Assembly: GCA_039812985.1 (NCBI GenBank)
Contig: JBDHUL010000021.1
Coordinates: 1 to 16,694 of the forward strand
From: JAPUDS01 sp039812985
GTDB taxonomy: Bacteria > Patescibacteriota > Saccharimonadia > Saccharimonadales > Saccharimonadaceae
Direction of reading: 5' to 3'
DNA: 16,694 nt
Numbering within the stretch: position 1 is the stretch's first letter; each line of letters opens with the position of its first letter. The position numbers and the translations under genes are program-made. A model generated the notes under the pieces. The model worked only from the letters and a program-made list of their open reading frames with translations, had not been told where the DNA came from and searched no databases. Shown here piece after piece: positions 7,772 to 15,333 of the stretch.

Positions 7772-9072
7772 TCTACCACCTCCAGTGAGTAGGTTCTCGT
7801 TAACTCACGTCGAAGGGCTAGCATAGCGGTGTAGGTACAGAAGATGCGTTTTGGCCCAGCTGGAAGCGCGAGAAACGTACGGAGCGCTGCCGAAATGTCG
7901 GGCATGACGTGCTCGACCGGGACATCATCGTACTGAAGTCGTAGTGCCATATCGTACGCCCTGATACCACTCACCACACGCACGCCAGTCTCCCTCAATA
8001 GATGAAAGTCAACATCCCACAGCCAACTCATATCACGTCCGTCGGCGTAGAGGTCGTTGATAGCAATCATCGTTGTCGCGGGTTGCTTTTTGTACGAGGC
8101 GAGGCTCAGTCGAAAGCCGCTCGGGTTTTTGACGAGAACAATCTCGAGAGGGTGGCCGTCGATGTCAATGGCCTCGCCGCGGCCAAACGCCGGACGAACA
8201 CAAGCAAGTGCCTGAAATGTCCTCGCCGTATCAAAAGAATCGCCGAGGATTTGTCGAACGAGCGTCAGAGCAGCCGTCGCGTTTTGGACGTTATAAATAC
8301 CAGAGAGCTTTAACGAAATAGCGGGTTCTATATGATCACCAAAAGCAAACGTTGCTTTTGTATCAGTAAGTTTCACGAGCATGCCGTCATCAGCGTGGAG
8401 AACAGGTCGCTTGTCTGGGGTAGGTTGTTTCTTTGTTTTCGCTGGCTTCTTGTTGCGCAAATTTGCGTCGCTTGGAAATAGTTTGAGTAGTTGGTCGCTG
8501 ACGCCAAAATACCGCAAGCCAGTGCTCCGAGGCACTGTAACCTCAAGCCGCCGCACTAGCTCATCATCGCGGTTGAGCACAACACCCTTCGTTGTCTTTT
8601 CAACAACTTGAGCGAGCAGGTTGGCAGTGTGATCTATTTCGCCAAATCGGTCGAGCTGGTCGCGGTAGATATTGAGAATAAGGGTATGGGTGGGAGCGAC
8701 AATACGGGCAAAATGTACGGCATAGGCTTCGTCAAGTTCGAGCACGGCAACATCGGCGTTCAAAAATCCTGCATTGTCAACGTGGTCAAGTAAACTTGCA
8801 ACAACGCCGCGGGTAAAGTTACTGCCCGAAGGGTTGGAAAAAACACTGAGACCATGTGCCCGGAGGAGCTCAACAATGATCTTAGTAGTGGTAGTTTTCC
8901 CATTAGTTCCAGATACGAGCACAACTCCGTAGGGGAGCTGGCTGAGTGCGTGTGGCAAAAATTCAGGTGACAGCTTCTCGACCACCAAACCAGGCAAGGC
9001 TGAGCCGCCTCCTCGCAGCCGCATGGCTTTCTTGATGAGCTTACCTAGTGTGACTGATTGTTTTTTCAGCAT
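7768..9072 (-). CDS. murT: Lipid II isoglutaminyl synthase ligase subunit MurT, lacking the cysteine ribbon
   Basis: MurT is the Mur-ligase-like subunit that activates lipid II D-Glu with ATP and uses ammonia from GatD. The 434 residues show the P-loop GTNGKTTTT (55-63), LELDEAY (111-117), NRDDELV (167-173), FGRGE (296-300), KNPSGF (315-320) and the DMSWLWDVDF region (347-356), near which the S. aureus Asp that completes the GatD triad lies. In Firmicutes MurT a four-cysteine ribbon interrupts the central domain. Here the equivalent stretch (about 182-232) has no cysteine and is Lys/Pro-rich (NKKPAKTKKQPTPDKRP). Only two cysteines occur in the whole protein (291, 412). A minus-strand TATAAT at 9085-9090 places the transcript start only about six bases before the ATG. 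Confidence 0.93.
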   Translation of the reverse strand: MLKKQSVTLGKLIKKAMRLRGGGSALPGLVVEKLSPEFLPHALSQLPYGVVLVSGTNGKTTTTKIIVELLRAHGLSVFSNPSGSNFTRGVVASLLDHVDNAGFLNADVAVLELDEAYAVHFARIVAPTHTLILNIYRDQLDRFGEIDHTANLLAQVVEKTTKGVVLNRDDELVRRLEVTVPRSTGLRYFGVSDQLLKLFPSDANLRNKKPAKTKKQPTPDKRPVLHADDGMLVKLTDTKATFAFGDHIEPAISLKLSGIYNVQNATAALTLVRQILGDSFDTARTFQALACVRPAFGRGEAIDIDGHPLEIVLVKNPSGFRLSLASYKKQPATTMIAINDLYADGRDMSWLWDVDFHLLRETGVRVVSGIRAYDMALRLQYDDVPVEHVMPDISAALRTFLALPAGPKRIFCTYTAMLALRRELTRTYSLEVVE

Positions 9073-9084
9073 GTATACGTAACG

Positions 9085-9090
9085 ATTATA
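9085..9090 (-). promoter_or_regulatory. -10 box of the murT-gatD operon
   Basis: Perfect TATAAT on the minus strand, 12 bases before the murT ATG. No good -35 is seen; the expected position (about 9108-9113) overlaps the opposite-strand -10. The predicted transcript is nearly leaderless. Confidence 0.5.
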
Positions 9091-9103
9091 CCCCGTTTTG
9101 CTG

Positions 9104-9109
9104 TATAAT
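9104..9109 (+). promoter_or_regulatory. -10 box of the small membrane protein-Clp operon
   Basis: Perfect TATAAT on the plus strand ending 10 bases before the ATG at 9120, so the predicted leader is only about four bases. It is a mirror image of the murT -10 box, with 13 bases between the two boxes. Confidence 0.5.
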
Positions 9110-9119
9110 TTTAGGTAAT

Positions 9120-9494
9120 ATGCAAGCGTGGGCGTTTTTCCGGTGGTGGTATGGAGCAGGGTGGCTCGGCGAACTGCGGCGAGAAGAGGCGCGTCTCAAG
9201 CGAGTGGAGGATCATTTCTCATTTGTGCTGTTACTTAGAACGCTGTTTCAGCCATTTCGTCAGATCGATGCTGGTATTGGGCGTGGCGGGCTTTCGGCGC
9301 AGTTTCGCGCGTGGTTTGATCGAAGTATTTCAAGAATTATCGGGGGGGGCGCGCGTTTAGCGCTCCTTGTCGGCGGTGCGCTGTGGTGGTGCGTGTCGGC
9401 GCTCGTTGGCGCTCTATGGCTGTTACTCTGGCCTCTCCTTCCGTTTGCGGTACTCGTGGGTGCACTATGGAGTATGCTACAGGGGATACGATGA
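9120..9494 (+). CDS. Small hydrophobic membrane protein, translationally coupled to Clp-like ATPase
   Basis: This 124-residue protein is not recognised. Residues 1-50 are aromatic and charged (MQAWAFFRWWYGAGW, then EARLKRVEDHF), probably an amphipathic membrane-surface region. Residues about 76-120 form one long or two short Trp/Leu-rich membrane helices. The stop codon overlaps the next start as ATGA, so it is probably made together with the membrane-anchored AAA+ protein and may be its membrane partner (inference from position only). The ATG is about ten bases past a perfect TATAAT. No catalytic residues are visible. Confidence 0.7.
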   Translation: MQAWAFFRWWYGAGWLGELRREEARLKRVEDHFSFVLLLRTLFQPFRQIDAGIGRGGLSAQFRAWFDRSISRIIGGGARLALLVGGALWWCVSALVGALWLLLWPLLPFAVLVGALWSMLQGIR

Positions 9495-11866
9495 ACGAGT
9501 TATTTCATTATGACAGCCTTCGGGCTCGCCAGGCACGTCTGCATGTATGGTTTGGCGGCTGGGCAAGGTGGGGGATACTTTTTACTGCTGTTGCTTGCGG
9601 ATTGAGCGGCATCTATCTGGTGGTGATGCAGCAACCATCAGGTTGGCTGCTGGCTGGCGGTGCTATCACGCTTATGACGCCGCTTATATGGGACGATCGT
9701 TATCTCAGGGTTCTACCGCCGACAGTCGGAAACCGATTGGACGACCGGCTTGAGCCGGCTATGCTCGCGCATCTTCCAGAGAAGCTGACTCGTGAGGGAC
9801 TGGTACGGGCGTTGTTGTCGGCTCCGAGTGGACGGTTTTTGATAGCCCGGTCTGGCGTATCTCCCGGTTTGCTAGGTGACGCGTTTGGCGAGCAACAATT
9901 GGCGATTGCCTGGCAGGCCGCGGTTGCAAAAAAAACTGACAGAGTGATATGCGCATCCGACCTGCTGGCCGCCCTCGTTGCGCAGGATGCATCTCTCGCA
10001 GGACTTTTGCCTCACTTACAACTTGATAAACACGATGTCGAACTTGTTGCCGGGTGGTATGAGCATCTTCAGAGGCTTATTGAATTTCACACCCAGCCGA
10101 AACGTACGGGCGGCATTGCTCGTGACTGGAGCTTCGGATACTCGCACTTGCTTGAGCGTTTTGGAACAAATGTAAGCAACCGGGTCGTAGGCGGAACACC
10201 GAGCGTCGATGTCGAAGCGCATGCAGGAGCGGTTGATTTTATGCTCAAAAATCTTGGTTCTAATGGCATATCGAACGTGGCGCTTGTTGGCCCTGTCGGT
10301 GTCGGAAAAACGACGATTGTTGAGGCATTTGCGCAGCGGCTCCTTGCTGCCGAGCCAGACATTCCGGCAGTCCTGAGGTACTGTCAGGTGATTCAGCTTG
10401 ACGCCGCGGCTATTATTGCGGCGGCGTCGGGTCGCGGACAGGTTGAACGGTTAGTCAACGATTTGCTGGTGGAAGCGTTTCGTGCTAAAAACATTGTGCT
10501 TTGTCTCGATGATGCTGAGTTATTTTTTGAAGACGGTGTCGGGTCGATCAATCTTGCGAACTTGCTGAAACCGGTACTTGAAGGAGGGGTGCTCAAAACA
10601 ATTGTGACGATGGATGAGCAGAGATTTTTGCAGATTTCGAGCAAGAACCCGTCGCTTGCTCAGGCATTGAACCGTTTTTCATTGACGTCTGCAACCTACG
10701 ACGAGACAATGCGTATTATGCAGGACCAGCTGCTGTCTACTGAGTACACTCGGAAGGTGACGTACATGTACCAGGCGTTGCGCGAGGCGTATCGCTTGAG
10801 TGAGCGCTATATGTACGACACCGCTCAGCCAGGGAAGGCCTTGCAGCTTTTGATGTCTGCGGCGCAGTACAGTGATGACAACGGGTATGTGACAGCGCAT
10901 TCGGTCCAGGTTGCGATAGAAAAGGTACAGGGTGTCAAAGTTGGAGCAAATGCCTCGGCTGAGGAAAAAGAGCGGCTGCTAAAGCTCGAAGATCTCATAC
11001 ACAAACGGATGATAAATCAAACCCGGGCCGTAGGCGTTGTGAGTGATGCCCTGCGTCGGGCGAGGGCTGGTGTGCGGAGTGAGAACCGGCCCATTGGGAC
11101 TTTTCTATTTCTCGGGCCGACGGGCGTAGGCAAAACCGAACTAGCCAAAGCGCTGGCGGCGGTGTATTTTGGTGGAGAGGAGCGATTGCTGCGACTCGAT
11201 ATGAATGAGTTTGTTGCTCCCGAAGACGTCAAACGACTCATTGCTGACGGAGCCGAAGACCCCCATAGTCTGACGGCTCAGGTCATGAAACAACCATTTT
11301 CTGTTGTGTTGTTAGATGAAATCGAAAAAGCACATGACAGTGTTCTTGCAACATTGTTGCAGGTTCTGGACGAAGGTGTTCTACGTGATATACAGGGCCG
11401 CGAAGTGAGTTTTCGCGATGCTATTATCATTGCAACAAGCAACGCTGGAGCTGATCAGATACGCCGCCATATAGAAAAAGGTGAAGAACTTGAGCAGTTT
11501 GAAGTCGATTTGCAAAATGACCTCATTGCTTCAAAGCAGTTTCGACCAGAATTTTTGAACCGATTTGATGAAATTGTTTTGTTTCGGCCGCTCTCGCAAC
11601 TGGAGCTGGCGAAAGTCGTTGATCTCATCATCGACGGGGTGAATACAACGCTTGAACCCCAAAAAGTCACTGTTCGTATCGACACAGAGCTTAAAGCGTG
11701 GCTGGTAGTGAAGGGTAATGATCCGCGTCTCGGCGCTCGTCCGATGCGCCGTATGGTCCAGCGCGTGGTAGAAAATATCATGGCAAAACGTATGTTGGCC
11801 GGCGACGTGCAGCCAGGCGAAACTGTTTCATTGACGCTCAAAGACATTCCACCTGAACAAGCATAA
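9491..11866 (+). CDS. Membrane-anchored double-AAA+ Clp-like ATPase with altered pore loops
   Basis: This is a 791-residue protein. Two membrane helices (about 27-46 and 50-67) precede a Clp-N-like helical region (about 85-195). AAA+ domain 1 has Walker A GPVGVGKT (267-274), Walker B IVLCLDD (335-341) and a probable arginine finger Arg395. AAA+ domain 2 has Walker A GPTGVGKT (542-549), Walker B VVLLDE (605-610), sensor 1 around N651, Arg691 in FLNRFDE, and sensor 2 GARPMRR (748-754). Oddities: the usual domain 1 pore loop KYRG reads SGRG (313-316), so the substrate-gripping Tyr is Gly. The GYVG loop of domain 2 is missing (RLIADGAEDPHSLT, 582-595). The domain 1 Walker B ends D-D instead of D-E. 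No ClpP-docking IGF-type loop is evident. I chose ATG 9491 for its ATGA overlap with the upstream gene. It is probably not a standard ClpP-feeding unfoldase. Confidence 0.88.
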   Translation: MNELFHYDSLRARQARLHVWFGGWARWGILFTAVACGLSGIYLVVMQQPSGWLLAGGAITLMTPLIWDDRYLRVLPPTVGNRLDDRLEPAMLAHLPEKLTREGLVRALLSAPSGRFLIARSGVSPGLLGDAFGEQQLAIAWQAAVAKKTDRVICASDLLAALVAQDASLAGLLPHLQLDKHDVELVAGWYEHLQRLIEFHTQPKRTGGIARDWSFGYSHLLERFGTNVSNRVVGGTPSVDVEAHAGAVDFMLKNLGSNGISNVALVGPVGVGKTTIVEAFAQRLLAAEPDIPAVLRYCQVIQLDAAAIIAAASGRGQVERLVNDLLVEAFRAKNIVLCLDDAELFFEDGVGSINLANLLKPVLEGGVLKTIVTMDEQRFLQISSKNPSLAQALNRFSLTSATYDETMRIMQDQLLSTEYTRKVTYMYQALREAYRLSERYMYDTAQPGKALQLLMSAAQYSDDNGYVTAHSVQVAIEKVQGVKVGANASAEEKERLLKLEDLIHKRMINQTRAVGVVSDALRRARAGVRSENRPIGTFLFLGPTGVGKTELAKALAAVYFGGEERLLRLDMNEFVAPEDVKRLIADGAEDPHSLTAQVMKQPFSVVLLDEIEKAHDSVLATLLQVLDEGVLRDIQGREVSFRDAIIIATSNAGADQIRRHIEKGEELEQFEVDLQNDLIASKQFRPEFLNRFDEIVLFRPLSQLELAKVVDLIIDGVNTTLEPQKVTVRIDTELKAWLVVKGNDPRLGARPMRRMVQRVVENIMAKRMLAGDVQPGETVSLTLKDIPPEQA

Positions 11867-11889
11867 GTGGTATGCTGGTAGGTGATGAA

Positions 11890-13338
11890 ATGCCCTGGTC
11901 TAAAGGTACGAGCAGTATGAGTCTCGCGGCAAGGCGACTACAAAAAGTTTATGTAGGCGCTCATGCAACGGTGTCGGTTGACTTTGGTTCGGTACTTGTG
12001 GCGACCGACCCGACGTTCCTCGGTATGTGTTCGAGTACCTATGGGCGGTTGCCAACGACAAACAGCGAACAGGCATCTGCGGAACGTGCGATAGACGCAC
12101 GGTATTGTCGAATTCCGGTCAAATGGGATGGAACAAAAACAGTTTCATCGGCTGTTGGCGCACCGCCAAACGCTATCAAACCGCTCGTCGACGTGTACCG
12201 TTCCTGGGGCTATCGGTGCTTGATCGTTATTGCTGGTCGAACGGGTGATTTCCAGGGCTATCAGTCCGGTGATGCGAGTGCAATTGTTGGTGAACTTGGT
12301 ACGACCGGTATTGACTACAGCGGGCCAAACGAGCCGTGGCTGAACGGCGGGATGATCCAGGGCGTTATTGACCGAAGTATTGAGATATATAACGAATTGC
12401 AAACAGTGACTGCCGGTACGAAAGTTTGGGGCCCGGTGCACTATATGTATGCTCGCTCGGACATGACTGTGTACATGGATGGCATGGGTATGGCCCGTCT
12501 GGCAGGGGTTGACTATCATAACTATGCCATGGGTAATACCTACCTCACAACGTCTGCGGCTTTTGACCAGACGCCTGAGTATTCACAGCAAATAGCAGAG
12601 CTGCGCGCCGACTTGGCAAGTCGAGGCTTGCCGCAACAGGTCAATGTTGATGAACTGAATTTTTCTTGGCGATCAAATAACGGTGTACCGGAAAGTGAAG
12701 GCGGGTTCGTCAGTCCGCAGTCCGGAGGGCTTATAGATGGACGATTCTTTAGTGCTGTCAACACTGTCTGGATGGCAAGTGCTATTGGTCACGTTTTGAG
12801 TAGCGGGGGTCGTGCTATGCCGTATGCAACCCAGAACCAAGCTCTCGGAGTGATGGTACAGAATGAGTATACGGGCAATACTGGCGATGTGCCGGGATCG
12901 GGAGGTGTGACCAGGCCAAACTCGAGTCCAATGCCAGCCTACTGGGCCATCGCGATGTGGACGGGCGGAGGGACGCCTAACCTGGCGGCTCCACCTGCGT
13001 CACAGGTACGTAATTTTCCGCATTTCAATAACGCGTTCTTTGTCGTGACGCCTCATGCTGCACAGCCGCTTACTGAGGTATTCGCTGTCAACAACGAAGC
13101 TGACGGGTATAATATCGTTATCGTGAACAAGCGTGCGTCAGTTGCCGCACGCGTGACAGTGCAACTGTCTGGGGTGCTTTCTGGCCATTACGATGCCTGG
13201 CAGACCAGCAACGGTCCTTACCCGACGCAGTATCTGTCGCCGACAAAAATTGTTGCCAATGCTACCTATTCTTCGTCGCTGACATTTTTCCTTCCGGCGT
13301 GTACTGTGACGACTGTCGTGCTCATGCCTGGGGTGTAA
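11890..13338 (+). CDS. Glycoside-hydrolase-like protein (clan GH-A type TIM barrel), no signal peptide
   Basis: The protein has 482 residues from ATG 11890. I chose this start because AGGTGA (11880-11885) lies four bases upstream; ATGs at 11872 and 11917 are alternatives. The fold reads as a (beta/alpha)8 barrel with the clan GH-A pair of glutamates: Glu148 in YSGPNEPW after strand 4 (acid/base) and Glu255 in VNVDELNFSW after strand 7 (nucleophile), with His184 between. A C-terminal beta-sandwich spans about 375-482. It is closest in style to GH39/GH79-like enzymes, but the family is not assigned. The N-terminus (MPWSKGTSSMSLAARR) has no hydrophobic signal or membrane helix, so export would need a non-Sec route. 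It starts 23 bases after the Clp-like gene and may share its transcript. The substrate is unknown. Confidence 0.65.
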   Translation: MPWSKGTSSMSLAARRLQKVYVGAHATVSVDFGSVLVATDPTFLGMCSSTYGRLPTTNSEQASAERAIDARYCRIPVKWDGTKTVSSAVGAPPNAIKPLVDVYRSWGYRCLIVIAGRTGDFQGYQSGDASAIVGELGTTGIDYSGPNEPWLNGGMIQGVIDRSIEIYNELQTVTAGTKVWGPVHYMYARSDMTVYMDGMGMARLAGVDYHNYAMGNTYLTTSAAFDQTPEYSQQIAELRADLASRGLPQQVNVDELNFSWRSNNGVPESEGGFVSPQSGGLIDGRFFSAVNTVWMASAIGHVLSSGGRAMPYATQNQALGVMVQNEYTGNTGDVPGSGGVTRPNSSPMPAYWAIAMWTGGGTPNLAAPPASQVRNFPHFNNAFFVVTPHAAQPLTEVFAVNNEADGYNIVIVNKRASVAARVTVQLSGVLSGHYDAWQTSNGPYPTQYLSPTKIVANATYSSSLTFFLPACTVTTVVLMPGV

Positions 13339-13603
13339 GAGGATACTCCTCTCGTTGAGAAGAGGATGTAGAGCGCGGCCGAAGATTGCTAGCACGGGCA
13401 GTCTTCACGCCAGAAAGATAGATGGGTTTTGCTCCGCAAAACCAAACTAACCCAAACAAAACAGGCGCTTTCGCGCCCGTCCGTGCAACTTTGTCCTGAT
13501 TTGGTGGCTCTATATTCCGAAGCTCGAACCTATTTCGAGAAAAAATGCTGAGCCACGCAGGCTCACCCCCAACGTCTGCGGGCGCGTGAAGCGCCCGCTC
13601 GCC
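13338..13603. other. Gene-free hairpin array between the hydrolase gene and the R-M cassette
   Basis: No coding region is supported. Perfect or near-perfect stems occur at 13338-13352 (AGAGGA/TCCTCT), 13381-13406 (9 bp, one G-U), 13425-13443 (GGTTTTGC/GCAAAACC), 13464-13477, 13523-13539 (CTCGAA/TTCGAG), 13549-13565 (TGAGCC/GGCTCA) and 13581-13597 (GGCGC/GCGCC with flanks). Long-range arms CGCGCCC (13472) with GGGCGCG (13580), and GTGGCTC (13504) with GAGCCAC (13550), could fold the block into one branched structure. The density suggests a structured RNA or a recombination-prone junction. Confidence 0.5.
13454..13477 (-). terminator. Rho-independent terminator, minus strand
   Basis: On the minus strand GGCGC, a GAAA tetraloop and GCGCC are followed by TGTTTTGTTT. 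It would end transcription coming from the R-M operon after it crosses the left flanking element, or end an RNA encoded in 13478-13603. Confidence 0.6.
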
Positions 13604-13685
13604 CCACCAGAAAAATCCTTTGATTTATTTTTTGAATTTCTCTCGCCGATATTTCTTTTTAGTTGTAAAGGGTGTTTTCTGGTGG
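13604..13685 (+). repeat. Left hairpin-ended element of the R-M cassette
   Basis: 82 bp beginning CCACCAGAAAA and ending TTTTCTGGTGG, so its ends are an exact 11-bp inverted repeat, extendable imperfectly through ATCCTTT/AAAGGGTG. Internally it carries CGCCGA and ATTTCTTTTT, both shared with the reverse complement of the right element. It is MITE-like in shape. Confidence 0.75.
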
Positions 13686-13763
13686 TAGCGACTACCGCAA
13701 GCAGCAGAGGCGTTGTGGCTTCGCCCAGGCGGCATAACCGCCACCGTCGGTACTTACCGTAAG

Positions 13764-14348
13764 TTATTCTCGACCGATTAGCTTCAAAAATCTCTTATAT
13801 GAGTCTTCATCTTTTGAAATCTCAATGCTTAAGTTAGAGTTAATGAGGTTGAGTCGCTTAAGCTCCAAATCACTTTCGGGTATTTTCGACTCTATCATTC
13901 TGCTCAAAAGCACGGTTAATGGTTCGCCGATAGCCTTTTTGAAATTGAACCCGATAAGTTGCATAACAGTAATCATTTCTTTTGAAATAATACTTTTTAC
14001 AGTATCAAGATACGATTGATTTTTAGCACGCTCAGCCTCATCCTCAATCCCATTAATAAATTTCTCAATAAGCGGTACAAGTGTATCTGTGATATACGTG
14101 ATATCTGCGTCTGATATTTTTTGTGATATGAGTTCTTGCTCGTACGCTTGTGCGATGCGGACAAGCTCACTCTTGTCGTCTAATAGGTTATTAACAATAT
14201 CTTCAAGTTCTCTGATGGTTTGTTTATCATCTCGTTTCGCTTTTATGCTGGAGATTTTGTCAGAAATTGCACCAGCAGTATTGCGTACGGCAGACTCAGT
14301 TAATTTTACCCCCATTTCTGCCAAGAGTTTTGCGTTTTGCTCATCCAT
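13764..14348 (-). CDS. Uncharacterised coiled-coil protein of the R-M operon
   Basis: This is a 194-residue soluble, mostly helical, highly charged protein with no family I can name. The N-terminus MDEQNAKLLAEMGVKLTES leads into a probable coiled coil at about 28-75 (DKISSIKAKRDDK, IRELEDIVNNLLDDK). A second helical half with several hydrophobic patches follows. There is no DNA-binding, nuclease or membrane motif. The start is well supported: AAGGAGG nine bases upstream and an 8-base overlap with the endonuclease gene. Being last in the operon and tightly coupled suggests a role with the restriction system, such as control, assembly or a separate defence function, but this is inference. It is AT-rich like its two neighbours. 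Confidence 0.75.
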   Translation of the reverse strand: MDEQNAKLLAEMGVKLTESAVRNTAGAISDKISSIKAKRDDKQTIRELEDIVNNLLDDKSELVRIAQAYEQELISQKISDADITYITDTLVPLIEKFINGIEDEAERAKNQSYLDTVKSIISKEMITVMQLIGFNFKKAIGEPLTVLLSRMIESKIPESDLELKRLNLINSNLSIEISKDEDSYKRFLKLIGRE

Positions 14349-15333
14349 TATTTTCTGCCTCCTTATATGGCCCTATAAACTTATCGCCGTTAAAGTGGAT
14401 TAAGTGCGTCGGGTTATCCGCAATCCAGACCTCAGTTTCCCATGCAATATCTTTTACCCAAGTGCGAAAAGTACCTCTATCCAAGAATGCAGTTACATAT
14501 ACAATGTCTGTCTTGCAATCTTTAGTTAGCGCTTTTAACTCTAGTAATCTTGTTTCGGAAATTGGTCCCGATGAGTGAACCGCCTCGATGAGATATAGCC
14601 AGTTCTTACTCTTTGAGTATGCAACAACATCGGGTAGCTCGCCGTGGTCGAGTTTGAAGAATCCTAGCGAGTCTAGTTTTGCTTGCTCAAGATGTAGATA
14701 CTTATCGGCAGTATCGCCGACATATAAAACCTCTGCCCCGTAACCGTATAGCGGCAAAAACTCCTCAATGATAGCTTTCTGTAATAGATTATGTTCGCCA
14801 TTTGAAAACTCCATTGTTTTACCCTCTATGAGTATTGGTATTTTGACAATATCTCGTGTTCGGTCGAGCAGATTAGCAACAGAGCCGTGCGTTTTCAAAA
14901 ACTCATCAGCTGCACTCTGAAAACTACCCGTGCCATATGCGCGGAATAACGGTGCTGCCGATGGATTGAGCGCATAACCACGAGTTGAGTCATTGCGCGC
15001 AAGGTTCTCGTTTGTGCGCTGTACGACACCGCCAAGTACAAGTAACTTGAGGTCTTTACGACGGATATCGTCATATGAACCAGATGATATGTTTTCTCCA
15101 AAATGAGTGTTCAAAAAGTTGATAATATCTCTTGTTTTCATAACAATACCATCGTCTATTGTTTTTGGGTGATTTATCTTACTTAACTTATCGATATCTG
15201 CCGTAGCAAGTAACGCCATTACGGCGCGCTCACGTCTGCGAGGCGTTAATTCTTGGATGGGAAAACCAATAGCTACAAGTATTTCAGTAGTAGCCTCTAT
15301 CAGTTTTTTCGTATCTCTCGTTCTTTTGGTCAT
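14341..15333 (-). CDS. Type II restriction endonuclease, BsuBI/PstI family
   Basis: This 330-residue enzyme is predicted to cut double-stranded DNA at a short palindrome unless modified. The C-terminal half matches the BsuBI/PstI catalytic domain: LPDVVAYSKSKNWLYLIEAV (233-252) holds the probable metal ligands Asp235 and Glu250. The family signature DIAWETEVWIAD with HLIHFNG (295-315) follows. Residues 1-150 form a helical/winged-helix-like N-terminal domain ending near ALNPSAAPLFRAYG. Length is close to the known family members. The start overlaps the methyltransferase stop as ATGA with only a weak ribosome site, so translation probably follows that of the methyltransferase, a safe order for a restriction system. 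The recognition site cannot be read from sequence alone; PstI and BsuBI cut CTGCAG. Confidence 0.88.
   Translation of the reverse strand: MTKRTRDTKKLIEATTEILVAIGFPIQELTPRRRERAVMALLATADIDKLSKINHPKTIDDGIVMKTRDIINFLNTHFGENISSGSYDDIRRKDLKLLVLGGVVQRTNENLARNDSTRGYALNPSAAPLFRAYGTGSFQSAADEFLKTHGSVANLLDRTRDIVKIPILIEGKTMEFSNGEHNLLQKAIIEEFLPLYGYGAEVLYVGDTADKYLHLEQAKLDSLGFFKLDHGELPDVVAYSKSKNWLYLIEAVHSSGPISETRLLELKALTKDCKTDIVYVTAFLDRGTFRTWVKDIAWETEVWIADNPTHLIHFNGDKFIGPYKEAENNG

Noticed and set aside
9383..9490. Longer start of the Clp-like ATPase
   Set aside because: It would overlap the small membrane protein gene by over 100 bases, whereas ATG 9491 gives a standard ATGA overlap and a sensible N-terminus.
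10087..11847. Antisense reading frames opposite the Clp-like gene
   Set aside because: They mirror conserved AAA+ codons, lack start signals and show no domain.
13502..13556. Minus-strand tRNA-like segment (GTGGCTC ... GGTTCGA ... GAGCCACCA)
   Set aside because: Only 55 bases long, no anticodon arm can be drawn, and the T-arm-like bases belong to a separate hairpin. It may be a decayed relic, but it is not a tRNA.
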